A DNA stretch of 64,000 nucleotides from Panulirus ornatus (GCF_036320965.1 NC_092225.1:74858935-74922934); one strand, 5' to 3'; counted from the stretch's first letter, positions 11,004 to 22,910 are shown. Numbers and translations are program-made. Notes: a model not told the origin generated them from the letters alone.

Positions 11004-11166
11004 TGATCATCATTTCCTGTGTCAGTGAGACAGCGACAGGAAACAGACGAAGAAAGTCCCATCCACTCATATACATATATATATACATACATGAGCATAT
11101 ACATATATATAGCATATACATATGTACATACATGTACATATACATACATTTTTATTTACTATTCAT

Positions 11167-14100
11167 ACTTTGTCGCTGTCTCCCACATTAGCGAGGTAGC
11201 GCAAGGAAACAGAAGAAAGAATGGCCCAACCCACCCACATACACATGTATATACATACACATCCACACATGTACATACACATACCTATACATCTCAACAT
11301 ATACATATATATATACACACACAGACATATACATATATACACATGTACATAATTCATAGTCTGCTCTTAATCATTCCTGTCGCCACCACACCACACATGA
11401 AATGAAATCCCCCTCTCACCGCATGTGCGCAAGGTAGCACTTGGAAAAGACAAGAAAGGTCACATTCGTTCACACTCAGTCTCTAGCAGTCATGTATAAT
11501 GCACTGAAACCACAGCTCCCTTTCCACATCCAGGCCCCACAAAACTTTCCATGGTTTACCCCAGATGCTTCACATGCCCTGGTTCAATCAATTGACAGCA
11601 TGTCAACCCCGGTATACCACATCATTCCAATTCACTCTATTCCTTGCATGCCTTTCACCCTCCTGCATGTTCAGGCCCCGATCACTCAAAATCTTTTTCA
11701 CTCCATCTTTCCACCTCCAATTTGGTCTCCCACTTCTCCTCGTTCCCTCCACCTCCGACACATATATCCTCTTAGTCAATCTTTCCTCACTCATTCTCTC
11801 CATGTGACCAAACCATTTCAAAACACCCTCTTCTGCTCTCTCAACCACACTCTTTTTATTACCACACTTCTCTCTTACCCTTTCATTACTTACTCGATCA
11901 AACCACCTCACACCAAATATTTTCCTCAAACATCTCATTTCCAGCACATCAACCCTCCTCCGTACAACTCTATCTATATCCCATGCCTCGCAACCATATA
12001 ACATTGTTGCAACCACTATTCCTTCAAACATACTCATTTTTGCTTTCCAAGATAACGTTCTCGATTTCCACACATTTTTCAAGGCTCCCAGAACTTTCGC
12101 CCCTTCCCCCACCCTATGATTAACTTTCGCTTCCATGGTTCCATCTGCTGCCAAATCCACTCCCAGATATCTAAAACACTTCACTTCCTCCAGTTTTTCT
12201 CCATTCAAACCTCCCTCCCAATTGACTTGTCCCTCAACCCTACTGTACCTAATAACCTTGCTCTTATTCACATTTACTCTCAGCTTTCTTCTTTCACACA
12301 CTTTCCCAAACTCAGTCACCAGCTTTTGCAGTTTCTCACAAAAATCAGCTACCAGCACTGCATCATCAGCAAACAACAACTGACTCACTTCCCAAGCTCT
12401 CTCATCCACAACAGACTACATACTTGCCCCTCTATCCAAAACTCTTGCATTCACCTCCCTAACAACCCCATCCATAAACAAATTAAACAACCATGGAGAC
12501 ATCACGCACCCCTGCCGCAAACCAACATTCACTGAGAACCAGGCACTTTCCTCTCTTCCTACACATACACATGCCTTACATCCTCGATAAAAACTTTTCA
12601 CTGCTTCTAACAACTTGCCTCCCACTCCATATTTTCTTAATACCTTCCACAGAGCATCTCTATCAACTCTATCATATGCCTTCTCCAGATCCATAAATAC
12701 TACATACAAATCCATTTGTTTTTTAAAGTATTTCTCAAATACATTTTTCAAAGCAAACACCTGATCCACACATCCTCTACCACTTCGGAAACCACAATGC
12801 TCCTCCCCAATTTGATGCTCTGTACATGCCTTCACCCTCTCAATCAATACCCTCCCATATAATTTACCAGGAATACTCAACAAACTTATATCTCTGCAAT
12901 CTGAGCACTCACTTCTATCCCCCTTTGCCTTTGTACAATGGCACTATGCAAGAATTCCACCAATCCTCAGGCACCTCACCATGAATCATTTTTTTTTTTC
13001 TTTTTTTTTTTTTGCTTTGTCGCTGACTTTACCAGCCAGTCAACAATACAGTCACCCCTTTTTTAATAAATTCCACTGCAATACCATCTAAACCTGCTGC
13101 CTTGCCAGCTTTCATCTTCCGCAAAGCTTTTACTACCTCTTCTCTGTTTACCAAATCATTCTCCCTAACCCTCTCACTTCGCACACCACCTCGACCAAAA
13201 CACCCTATATCTGCCACTCTATCATCAAACACATTCAACAAACCTTCAAAATACTCACTCCATCTTCTCACATCACCACTTCTTGTTATCACCTCCCCAT
13301 TAGCTCCCTTCACTAATGTTCCCATTTCATCCCTTGTCATATGCACTTTATTTACCTCCTTCCAAAACATCTTTTTATTCTCCCTAAAATTTAATGATAC
13401 TCTCTCACCCTAACTCTCAATTGCCCTCTTTTTTGCCTCTTGCACCTTTCTCTTGACCTCCTGCCTCTTTCTTTTATACATCTCCCACTCATTTGCATTA
13501 TTTCCCTGCAAAAATCGTCCAAATGCTTCTCTCTTCTCTTTCACTAATAATCTTACTTCTTCATTTCACCACTCACTACCCTTTCTAATCTGCCACCTCC
13601 CATGCTTCTCATGCCACAAGCATCTTTCGCGCAAGCCATCACTGATTCCCTAAATACATCCCATTCCTCCCCCACTCCCCTTATGTCCTTTGTTCTCACC
13701 TTTTTCCACTCTGTACTCATCTCTCCGGGTACTTCCTCACACAAATCTCCTTCGCAAGCTCACTTACTTTCACTACTCTCTTCACCCCAACATTCTCTCT
13801 TCTTTTCTGAAAACCTCTACAAATCTTCACCTTCACCTCCACAAGATAATGATCAGACATCCTTCCAGTTGCACCTCTCAGCACATTAACATCCAAAAGT
13901 CTCTCTTTCGCGCGCCTATCAATTAACACATAATCCAATAATGCTCTCTGGCCACCTCTCCTACTTACATACATATGTATAGCTCTCTTTTTAAACCAGG
14001 TATTCCCAATCACCAGTCCTTTTCAGCACATAAATCTACAAGCTCTTCCCCATTTCCATTTACAACACTGAACACCCCATTTATACCTATTATTACCTCA

Positions 14101-14610
14101 ACTGCCACATTACTCACCTTTGCATTCAAATCACCCATCACTATAACCCAGTATCGTGCATTAAAACTACTAACACACTGATTCAGCTGTTCCCAAAACA
14201 CTTGCCTCTCATGATCTTTCTTCTCATGCCCAGGTGCATATGCACCAATAATCACTCATCTCTCTCCATCCACTTTCAGTTTTACCCATATCAATCTAGA
14301 GTTTACTTTCTTACACTCTATCACATACTCACACCACTCCTGTTTCATGAGTAGTGCTACTCCTTCCCTTGCTCTTGTCCTCTCACTAACCCCTGACTTT
14401 ACTCCCAAGACATTCCCAGACCACTCTTCCCCTTTACCCTTGAGCTTCATTTCACTTTGAGCCAAAACATCCAGGTTCCTTTCCCAAAACATAATACCTA
14501 TCTCCCTTTTTTTCTCATCTTGGTTACATCCACACACATTTAGACACCCCAATCTGAGCCTTCGAGGAGGATGAGCACTCCCTGCGTGACTCCTTCTGTT
14601 TCCCCTTTTA
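11167..14610 (-). mobile_element. RTE LINE copy L, nearly full-length but decayed
   Basis: This is the longest copy by structure, about 3.45 kb on the minus strand. The order is a short leader, APE endonuclease (14,552-13,717), spacer, reverse transcriptase (13,370-11,900), C-terminus and long 3' UTR. It starts at CLNVCGCNQDEKKREIG. Endonuclease marks are VMGDLNAKVSN and MSDHYLVE. Reverse transcriptase marks are GLDGIAVEF, CGFRSGRGCVDQ, FMDLEKAYDRVD, GLRQGCVMSPWLFN and LLFADDAVLVADF. The C-terminus is WFGHMERM...RRSGRPNWRW. Stops and frameshifts split it into at least six pieces (breaks near 14,255, 14,012, 13,550, 13,028 and 12,412). A poly-T patch at 12,988-13,031 replaces native sequence. 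It defines the 5' limit of the family in this window. Confidence 0.9.
12988..13031 (-). mobile_element. Ultra-short RTE insertion (3'-terminal 13 bp plus poly-A)
   Basis: On the minus strand the patch reads CAGCGACAAAGC followed by an A-rich run of about 28 nt. That is the exact 3' terminus of the RTE family. It sits inside copy L where other copies read ...TCATACATACATTAAATAACC. It looks like a 5'-truncated retrotransposition event that kept only the tail and removed about 15 nt of target. Confidence 0.55.
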
Positions 14611-14652
14611 GAATGTTAAAATATATATTTATTTTTATTATCTATTTATTTT

Positions 14653-16558
14653 ACTTTGTCGCTGTCTCCCGCGTTAGCGAAGTAGCGCAAGGAAACAGAC
14701 AAAAGAATGGCCCAAACCACCCACATACACATGTATATACATACACGTCCACACATGCAAATATACATACCTATACATCTCAACGTATACATATATATGC
14801 ACACACAGACATATACATATATACACATGTACATAATTCATACTGTCTGCCTTTATTCATTCCCATCGCCACCTCGCCACACATGAAATAACAACCCCCT
14901 CCCCCCTCATGTGTGAGAGGTAGCGCTAGGAAAAGACAACAAAGGCCCCATTCGTTCACACTCAGTCTCTAGCTGTCATGTAATAATGCACCGAAACCAC
15001 AGCTCTCTTTCCACATCCAGACCCCACAGAACTTTCCATAGTTTACCCCAGACTTCACATGCCCTGGTTCAATCCATTGACAGCACGTCGACCCCGGTAT
15101 ACCACATCGTTCCAGTTCACTCTATTCCTTGCATGCCTTTCACCCTCCTGTATGTTCAGGCCCCGATCACTCAAAATCTTTTTCACTCCATCTTTCCATC
15201 TCCAATTTGGTCTCCCACTTCTCCTCGTTCCCTCCACCTCTGCCACATATATCCTCTTTGTCAATCTTTCCTCACTCATTCTTTTCTTTCCATGTGACCA
15301 AACCATTTCAAAACACCCTCTTCTGCTCTCTCAACCACACTCTTTTTATTACCACACATCTCTTTTACCCTATTATTACTTACTCGATCAAAACACCTCA
15401 TACCACATATTGTCCTCAAACATCTCATTTCCAGCACATCCACCCTCCTGTGCACAACTCTATCCATAGCCCACGCCTCGCAACCATACAACATTGTTGG
15501 AACATACCCATTTTTGCTTTCCGAGATAATGTTCTCGACTTCTAAACATTTTTCAACACTCCCAGAATTTTCACCCCCTCCCCCACCCTATGATTCACTT
15601 CCGCTTCCATGGTTCCATCCACTGCCAGATCCACTCCCAGATATCTAAAACACTTTACTTCCTCCACTTTTTCTCCCTTCAAACTTACCTCCCAATTGAC
15701 TTGACCCTCAACCCTACTGTACCTAATAACCTTGCTCTTATTCACATTCACCCTCAACTTTCTTCTTTCACACACTTTACCAAACTCAGTCACCAGCTTC
15801 TGCAGTTTCTCACATGAATCAGCCACCAGTGCTGTATCATCAGCGAACAACAACTGACTCACTTCCCAAGCTCTCTCATCCACAACAGACTGCATACTTG
15901 CCCCTCTTTCCAAAACCCTTGCATTCACCTCCCTAACAACCCCATCCATAAACAAATTAAACAACCATGGAGACATCACACACCCCTGCCGCAAACCTAC
16001 ATTCACTGAGAACCAATCACTTTCCTCTCTTCCTACACGTATACATGCCTTACATACTCGATAAAAACTTTTCACTGCTTCTAACAACTTGCCTCCCACA
16101 CCACGTATTCTTAGTACCTTCCACAGAGCATCTGTATCAACTCTATCATATGCCTTCTCCAGATCCATAAATGCTATATACAATTCCATTTGCTTTTTTA
16201 AGTATTTCTCACATACATTCTTCAAAGCAAACATCTGATCCACACATCCTCCACCACTTCTGAAACCACACTGCTCTTCCCCAATCTGATGCTCTGTACA
16301 TGCCTTCACCCTCTCAATCAATACCCTCCCATATAATTTACCAGGAATACTCAACAAACTTATACCTCTGTAATTTGAGCACTCACTCTTATCCCTTTTG
16401 CCTTTGTACAATGGCACTATGCACGCATTCCGCCAATCCTCAGGCACCTCACCATGAGTCACACATACATTAAATAACCTTACCAACCAGTCAACAATAC
16501 AGTCACCCCCTTTTTTAATATATTCCAGTGCAATACCATCCAAACCTGCTGCCTTCCC
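14653..16558 (-). mobile_element. RTE LINE copy K, 5'-truncated
   Basis: The 3' UTR is the long form (14,653-15,110), followed on the minus strand by the C-terminus and the reverse transcriptase, entering at MDGIALEYIKKGGD. The frame 16,543-15,542 is open for 333 codons. It covers the PEDWRNACIVPLYKGK, CGFRSGGGCVDQ, FMDLEKAYDRVD, RQGCVMSPWLFN and FADDTALVADS blocks. It is then broken around 15,541 and again near 15,276-15,306. It belongs to the older subfamily (KVCERRK, RSGRPN). Confidence 0.9.
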
Positions 16559-16645
16559 ATGACGTGCTGTCAGTGGATTAAATCAGGGCATGTGGTTTCG
16601 GGCATTATTGCATGACAGCTAGACAGCTCATGACGGCTAGACAGC
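16559..16645 (+). mobile_element. Rearranged scrap of RTE 3' UTR
   Basis: GACGTGCTGTCAGTGGATTA and GGTTTCGGGCATTATTGCAT are 3' UTR blocks, here in plus orientation and brought together by a deletion. A short tandem repeat of GGCTAGACAGCTCAT follows. It separates copy K from the inverted half of copy J. Confidence 0.6.
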
Positions 16646-18015
16646 TCATCCCCAACAGACTTCATACTTGCCCCTCTTTCCAAAACTCTTGCATTTACCT
16701 CCCTAACAACCCCATCCATAAACAAATTAAACAACAATGGAGACATCACACACCCCTGCCGCAAACCTACATTCACTGAGAACCAATCACTTTCCTCTCT
16801 TCCTACACGTACACATGCCTTACATCCTCGATAAAAACTTTTCACTGCTTCTAACAACTTTCCTCCCACACCATATATTCATAATACCTTCCACAGAGCA
16901 TCTCTATCAACTCTATCATATGCCTTCTCCAGATCCATAAATGCTACATACAAATCCATTTGCTTTTCTAAGTATTTCTCACATACATTCTTCAAAGCAA
17001 ACACCTGTTGGGGATGAGAGAGCTTGGGAAGTGAGTCAGTTGTTGTTCGCTGATGATACAGCGCTGGTGGCTGATTCATGTGAGAAACTGCAGAAGCTGG
17101 TGACTGAGTTTGGTAAAGTGTGTGGAAGAAGAAAGTTAAGAGTAAATGTGAATAAGAGCAAGGTTATTAGGTACAGTAGGGTTGAGGGTCAAGTCAATTG
17201 GGAGGTGAGTTTGAATGGAGAAAAACTGGAGGAAGTGAAGTGTTTTAGATATCTGGGAGTGGATCTGGCAGCGGATGGAACCATGGAAGCGGAAGTGGAT
17301 CATAGGGTGGGGGAGGGGGCGAAAATTCTGGGGGCCTTGAAGAATGTGTGGAAGTCGAGAACATTATCCCGGAAAGCAAAAATGGGTATGTTTGAAGGAA
17401 TAGTGGTTCCAACAATGTTGTATGGTTGCGAGGCATGGGCTATGGATAGAGTTGTGCGCAGGAGGATGGATGTGCTGGAAATGAGATGTTTGAGGACAAT
17501 GTGTGGTGTGAGGTGGTTGATCGAGTGAGTAACGTAAGGGTAAGAGAGATGTGTGGAAATAAAAAGAGCGTGGTTGAGAGAGCAGAAGAGGATGTTTTGA
17601 AGTGGTTTGGGCACATGGAGAGAATGAGTGAGGAAAGATTGACCAAGAGGATATATGTGTCGGAGGTGGAGGGAACGAGGAGAAGAGGGAGACCAAATTG
17701 GAGGTGGAAAGATGGAGTGAAAAAGAATTTGTGTGATCGGGGCCTGAACATGCAGGAGGGTGAAAGGAGGGCAAGGAATAGAGTGAATTGGAGCGATGTG
17801 GTATACCGGGGTTGACGTGCTGTCAGTGGATTGAATCAAGGCATGTGAAGCGTCTGGGGTAAACCATGGAAAGCTGTGTAGGTATGTATATTTGCGTGTG
17901 TGGACGTATGTATATACATGTGTATGGGGGGGGGGTTGGGCCATTTCTTTTCGTCTGTTTCCTTGCGCTACCTCGCAAACGCGGGAGACAGCAACAAAGT
18001 ATAATAAAAAAAAAA
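16641..18015 (+). mobile_element. RTE LINE copy J with inverted 5' part (twin-priming structure)
   Basis: The plus-strand part (about 17,005-18,015) enters at VGDERAWEVSQLLFADDTAL and runs to VVYRG and the short-form 3' UTR with an A-rich tail. The part immediately upstream (16,641-17,007) is the same element in inverted orientation. It covers VFALKNVCEKYLEKQMDLY through RQGCVMSPLLFN to ASMKSVGDE. The two parts meet near TGTTGGGGATGAG, so together they represent one contiguous element with its 5' section flipped. The plus part has a frame break near 17,525 (WLIE*, then restart at MFEDNVWC in another frame). It carries young-subfamily markers (KVCGRRK, RRRMDV, RRRGRPN). Confidence 0.85.
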
Positions 18016-18030
18016 ATATATATATATATA

Positions 18031-20556
18031 TGGAACAATGGAAGTAAGGGGAGTGGGGAAGGAATGGGATGCATTTAGGGAATCAGTGATGGATTGCGCA
18101 AAAGATGCTTGTGGCATGAGAAGCGTGGGAGGTGGGTTGATTAGAAAGGGTAGTGAGTGGTGGGATGAAGAAGTAAGATTATTAGTGAAAGAGAAGAGAG
18201 AGGCATTTGGACGATTTTTGCAGGGAAAAAATGCAGTTGAGTGGGAGATGTATAAAAGAAAGAGACATGAGGTCAAGAGAAAGGTGCAAGAGGTGAAAAA
18301 GAGAGCAAATGAGAGTTGGGGTGAGAGAGTATCATTAAATTTCAGGGAGAATAAAAAGATGTTCTGGAAGGAGGTAAATAAAGTGCGTAAGACAGGGGAG
18401 CAAATGGGAACTTCAGTGACGGGTGCTAATGGGGAGGTGATAACAAGTAGTGGTGATGTGAGAAGGAGATGGAGTGAGTATTTTGAAAGTTTGTTGAATG
18501 TGTTTGATGATAGAGTGGCAGATATAGGGTGTCTTGGTCGAGGTGGTGTCCAAAGTGAGAGGGTTGGGGAAAATGATTTGGTAAACAGAGACGAGGTAGT
18601 AAAAGCTTTGCGGAAGATGAAAGCCGGCAAGGCAGCAGGTTTGGATGGTACTGCAGTGGAATTTATTAAAAAAGGAGGTGACTGTATTGTTGACTGTTTG
18701 GTGAGGTTATTTAATGTATGTATGACTCATGGTGAGGTGCCTGAGGATTGGCGGAATGCGTGCATAGTGCCATTGTTCAAAGGCAAAGGGTATAAGAGTG
18801 AGTGCTCAAATTACAGAGGTATAAGTTTGTTGAGTATTCCTGGTAAATTATATGGGAGGGTATTGATTGAGTGGGTGAAGGCATGCACAGAGCATCAGAT
18901 TGGGGAAGAGCAGTGTGGTTTCAGAAGTGGTGGAGGATGTGTGGATCAGGTGTTTGCTTTGAAGAATGTATGTGAGAAATACTTGGAAAAGCAAATGGAT
19001 TTGTATGTAGCATTTATGGATCTGGAGAAGGCATATGATAGAGTTGATAGAGATGCTCTGTGGAAGGTATTAAGAATATATAGTGTGGGAGGCAAGTTGT
19101 TAGAAGCAGTGAAAAGTTTTTATCGAGGATGTAAGGCATGTGTACGTGTAGGAAGAGAGGAAAGTGATTGCTTCTCAGTGAATGTAGGTTTGCGGCAGGG
19201 GTGTGTGATGTCTCCATGGTTGTTTAATTTGTTTATGGATGGGGTTGTTAGGGAGGTGAATGCAAGAGTTTTGGAAAGAGGGGCAAGAATGAAGTCTGTT
19301 GTGGATGAGAGAGTTTGGGAAGTGAGTCAGTTGTTGTTCGCTGATGATACAGCGATGGTGGCTGATTCATGTGAGAAACTGCAGAAGCTGGTGACTGAGT
19401 TTGGTAAAGTGTGTGAAAGAAGAAAGTTAAGAGTAAATGTGAATAAGAGCAAGGTTATTAGGTACAGTAGGGTTGAGGGTCAAGTCAATTGGGAGGTAAG
19501 TTTGAATGGAGAAAAACTGGAGGAAGTAAAGTGTTTTAGATATCTGGGAGTGGATCTGGCAGCGGATGGAACCATGGAAGCGGAAGTGAATCATAGGATG
19601 GGGGAGGGGGCGAAAATCCTGGGAGCCTTGAAGAATGTGTGGAAGTCGAGAACATTATCTTGGAAAGCAAAAATGGGTATGCTTGAAGGAATAGTGGTTC
19701 CAACAATGTTGTATGGTTGCGAGGCATGGGCTATGGATAGAGTTGTGTGCAGGAGGGTGGATGTGCTGGAAATGAGATGTTTGAGGACAATGTGTGGTGT
19801 GGGGTGGTTTGATTGAGTAAGTAATGTAAGGGTAAGAGAGATGTGTGGAAATAAAAAGAGCATGGTTGAGAGAGCAGAAGAGGGTGTTTTGAAATGGTTT
19901 GGGCACATGGAGAGAATGAGTGAGGAAAGATTGACCAAGAGGATATATGTGTCGGAGGTGGAGGGAACGAGGAGAAGTGGGAGACCAAATTGGAGGTGGA
20001 AAGATGGAGTGAAAAAGATTTTGAGTGATCGGGGCCTGAACATGCAGGAGGGTGAAAGGCGGGCAAGGAATAGAGTGAATTGGATCGATGTGGTATACCG
20101 GGGTTGACGTGCTGTCAGTGGATTGAATCAGGGCATGTGAAGCGTCTGGGGTAAACCATGGAAAGCTGTGTGGGGCCTGGATGTGGAAAGGGAGCTGTGG
20201 TTTCGGGCATTATTGCATGACAGCTAGAGACTGAGTGTGAACGAATGAGGCCTTTGTTGTCTTTTCCTAGCGCTACCCTGCACACATGAGGGGGGAGGGG
20301 GATGGTATTCCATGTGTAGTGAGGTGGCTATGGGAATGAATAAAGGCAGACAGTGTGAATTGTGTGCATGGGTATATATGTATGTGTCTGTGTGTGTATA
20401 TATATATGTGTACATTGAGATGTATAGGTATGTATATTTGCGTGTGTGGACGTGTGTGTATATACATGTGTATGGAGGTGGGTTGGGCCATTTCTTTCGT
20501 CTGTTTCCTTGCGCTACCTCGCAAACGCGGGAGACAGCGACAAAGCAAAATAAATA
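18031..20556 (+). mobile_element. RTE LINE copy I, 5'-truncated, long 3' UTR
   Basis: It begins directly after (TA)8 with TGGAACAATGGAAGTAAGGG, inside the spacer between endonuclease and reverse transcriptase. It runs through reverse transcriptase and C-terminus to VVYRG at 20,107. The 3' UTR (20,108-20,556) is the long form and ends in GACAAAGCAAAATAAATAAA. It keeps older-subfamily protein markers (KVCERRK, VNHRMGEG, RRSGRPN). Confidence 0.92.
18038..20107 (+). pseudogene. RTE reverse transcriptase ORF of copy I
   Basis: An open frame of 592 codons (18,038-19,816) contains the spacer, then reverse transcriptase blocks in order: GLDGTAVEFIKKGGD, PEDWRNACIVPLFKGK, CSNYRGISLLSIPGKLYGRV, CGFRSGGGCVDQ, FMDLEKAYDRVD, GLRQGCVMSPWLFN and LLFADDTAMVADS (catalytic Asp pair intact), then YLGVDLA and CEAWAMDR. 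It stops at TGA in GVGWFD* where sister copies read WFDRVSN. The remaining C-terminus (19,841-20,107) is in frame after the stop. The product would be a reverse transcriptase without an endonuclease, so it cannot mobilise alone. Confidence 0.85.
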
Positions 20557-20570
20557 AAAATATATATATC

Positions 20571-20717
20571 CTCCCCTCTCTATTTTTTTTTTATTTTTTT
20601 CCAAAAGAAGGAACAGAGAAGGGGGCCAGGTGAGGATATTCCCTCAAAGGCCCAGTCCTCTGTTCTTAACGCTACCTCGCTAATGTGGGAAATAGCGAAT
20701 AGTGTGAAAGAAAGAAA
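20571..20717 (-). mobile_element. SINE-like repeat, minus orientation
   Basis: Read on the minus strand it contains CTATTTCCCACATTAGCGAGG, TAAGAACAGAGGACTGGGCC, TGAGGGAATATCCTCACCTGG and CTTCTCTGTTCCTTCTTTTG, ending at an A-run and GAGAGGGGAGGAT. It lacks the CCTTCTACGACACGCAGGGA end seen in the copies at 35,848 and 60,022. A (GAAA)n/(TA)n tract and RTE copy H follow. Confidence 0.8.
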
Positions 20718-20734
20718 GAAAGATATATATATAT

Positions 20735-21780
20735 AAATGCAAGAGTTTTAGAACGAGGGGCAAGTATGAAGTCTGTTGGGGATGAGAGAGCTTGGGAAGT
20801 GAGTCAGTTGTTGTTCGCTGATGATACAGCGCTGGTGGCTGATTCATGTGAGAAACTGCAGAAGCTAGTGACTGAGTTTGGTATAGTGGGTGAAAGAGGA
20901 AAGTTAAGAGTAAATGTGAATAAGAGCAAGGTAATTAGGTACAGTAGGGTTGAGTGTCAAGTCAATTGGGAGGTAAGTTTGAATGGAGAAAAACTGGAGG
21001 AAGTAAAGTGTTTTAGATATCTGGGAGTGGATCTGGCAGCGCATGGAACTATGGAAGCGGAAGTAGATCATAGGGTGGGGGAGGGGGCGTAAATCCTGGG
21101 AGCCTTGAAGAATGTGTGGAAGTCGAGAACATTATCTCGGAAAGCAAAAATGGGTATGTTTGTAGGAATAGTGGTTCCAACAATGTTGTATGGTTGCGAG
21201 GCGTGGGCTATGGATAGAGTTGTGCGCAGGAGGATGGATGTGCTGGAAATGAGATGTTTGAGGACAATGTGTGGTGTGAGGTGGTTTGATCGAGTAAGTA
21301 ACATAAGGGTAAGAGAGATGTGTGGAAATAAAAAGAGCGTGGTTGAGAGAGCAAGGGTGGGTGTTTTGAAATGGTTTGGGCACATGGAGAAAATGAGTGA
21401 GGAAAGATTGACCAAGAGGATATATGTGTCGGAGGTGGAGGGAACGAGGAGAAGTGGGAGACCAAATTGGAGGTGGAAAGATGGAGTGAAAAAGATTTTG
21501 TGTGATCGGGGCCTGAACATGCAGGAGGGTGAAAGGAGGGCAAGGAATAGAGTGAATTGGATCGATGTGGTATACCGGGGTTGACGTGCTATCAGTGGAT
21601 AGAATCAGGGCATGTGAAGTGTCTGGGGTTAACCATGGAAAGCTGTGTAGGTATGTATATTTGCGTGTGTGGACGTGTATGTATATACATGTGTATGGGG
21701 GTGGGTTGGGCCATTTCTTTCGTCTGTTTCCTTGCGCTACCTCGCAAACGCGGGAGACAGCAAAAAAAAAAAAAAAAAAA
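20735..21780 (+). mobile_element. RTE LINE copy H, 5'-truncated
   Basis: It begins after (TA)n at AATGCAAGAGTTTTAGAACG and enters the reverse transcriptase at GASMKSVGDERAWEVSQLLF. The frame is open to 21,092, then a stop (GGGGGCGTAAATC) interrupts it. A second open frame (21,105-21,584) carries the C-terminus to VVYRG. The 3' UTR is the short form and the tail is a pure A-run (21,762-21,780) lacking the usual GACAAAGTA. Protein markers are mixed (VDHRVGEG and RRRMDV, but RSGRPN), so it is intermediate between the subfamilies. Confidence 0.9.
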
Positions 21781-21889
21781 GGGTAGTGAGTTACAGTCTA
21801 TGTACAAAATATGGAAACAGAAATATAGAAAAACTTACAGTTGAGAAAACACAGAACAATATCAAATAAGGTAGAAATATAGAGGGTCC

Positions 21890-22700
21890 ATCGCTAAATA
21901 CACTAAGTTGAGCCAAGTGAGACTGTTATTGTCTGGATGTGGAGTTGAGCTTAGGTTGGGCTCGTCAGATTCTCTCCGACCTTCATAACCCAGAACCAGG
22001 TTGGTCAGATGGGATCCTCCTGTCCAGAAATGGTGGTCTTAGTAGCTTGCGGTCGGCCAGTGACATCTCATTTGCCCTAATACGGCATTAAGTCTATGTC
22101 CTACTGGTAAACCATCAAAGAGCGGTATGGTGGTGGTCATGTTTGTCTGGATGTTAATGACAGGTGCTTTTTCTCTAATGTGAATGGCTTTTAATATCTG
22201 TATTCTCCTCCAATCACTGGAACTAGTAATGATTTTGGTGTTACTCATGATAATCTCCCTCGTTAGTCTGTTCCATGCTTTCGTTCATGATGTTTGATTC
22301 CACCTTCTTGTAAGTGGAGCGAGAGGTGGCAGCTCAGGGTGCAGGTTGTGTGTCCAATGTAGTTTATGTGGTGGGGCTGACAGTCCCAAATACTGCATTG
22401 GTACACATATACCACATTACTATAATTCAAACTTCCAGTGTGACCTACAATATTGTTGTTCATTACAGGTGAAAATGTTTTTGGATTGTTATATCATCAG
22501 ACTGACATTCTTGTCATCATCAGCCACTTTCAGTTCACAGCCACAATATCTTGCATGACCTTCTTGTCCTTTTGATGTGTTGTCATGAAAGTGTTCCTGC
22601 AGTAAACTTTAATGCTGCCATGTTGAGGTTGTCTGTTTGCCACAAGATGTTGCTCTATCATGTTGTTCACAATGGTATCAAATTCAGTATTTGAATATCC
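21890..22700 (-). mobile_element. Penelope-like retroelement relic with GIY-YIG-type region
   Basis: On the minus strand, 22,690-22,463 reads like KIGYSNTEFDTIVNNMIEQ with later PKTFSPVMNNN. 22,463-22,263 gives NNNIVGHTGSLNYSNVVYVY, then QCSIWDCQPHHINYIGHTTC and LSCHLSLHLQEGGIKHH. The NVVY.Y.C...C....YIG.TT..L..RL..HLQ.G.I..H pattern is that of the endonuclease of Penelope-like elements. The next piece (22,248-22,039) continues with IITSSSDWRRIQILKAIHIR and PVINIQ. Stops and at least one frame change interrupt it. The reverse transcriptase core is missing. Confidence 0.7.
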
Positions 22701-22704
22701 AATC

Positions 22705-22910
22705 TTAATGGGAGGTATTTAGGAAAGCAGTGGTGGCATGTGCAAGAGATGCATGTGACATGAGAAAGGTGGGAGGTAGGCAGATTAGAAAGGGTAGTGG
22801 GATGAAGAAGTAAAGTCGTTAGTGAAAGAGAAATCAGAGGCATTTGGGCAGTCCTTACAAGGAGTTCAAATGACTGGGAGATGTATAAAAGAACATGGCA
22901 GGATTGGACT
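22705..22910 (+). mobile_element. Fragment of RTE LINE spacer region
   Basis: GTGGCATGTGCAAGAGATGC, GAGAAAGGTGGGAGGTAGGC, AGATTAGAAAGGGTAGTGGG and GGAGATGTATAAAAGAACA match the endonuclease-reverse transcriptase spacer of the main RTE family. It stops at GGCAGGATTGGACTGGAG and is followed by a different family. Confidence 0.75.

Noticed and set aside
10772..11191. Cys/Tyr/Met-rich frames around the TG/TA-rich 3' UTR of RTE copies
   Set aside because: They come from low-complexity UTR sequence (TATATGTATG). Every long-form copy yields similar frames on both strands.
19014..19217. Recurrent 67-codon antisense frame (METSHTPAANLHSLR...) in most RTE copies, and 111-150 codon antisense frames over the C-terminus
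   Set aside because: They are mirror frames of the conserved reverse transcriptase and are conserved only because the sense strand is. There is no independent evidence of expression.
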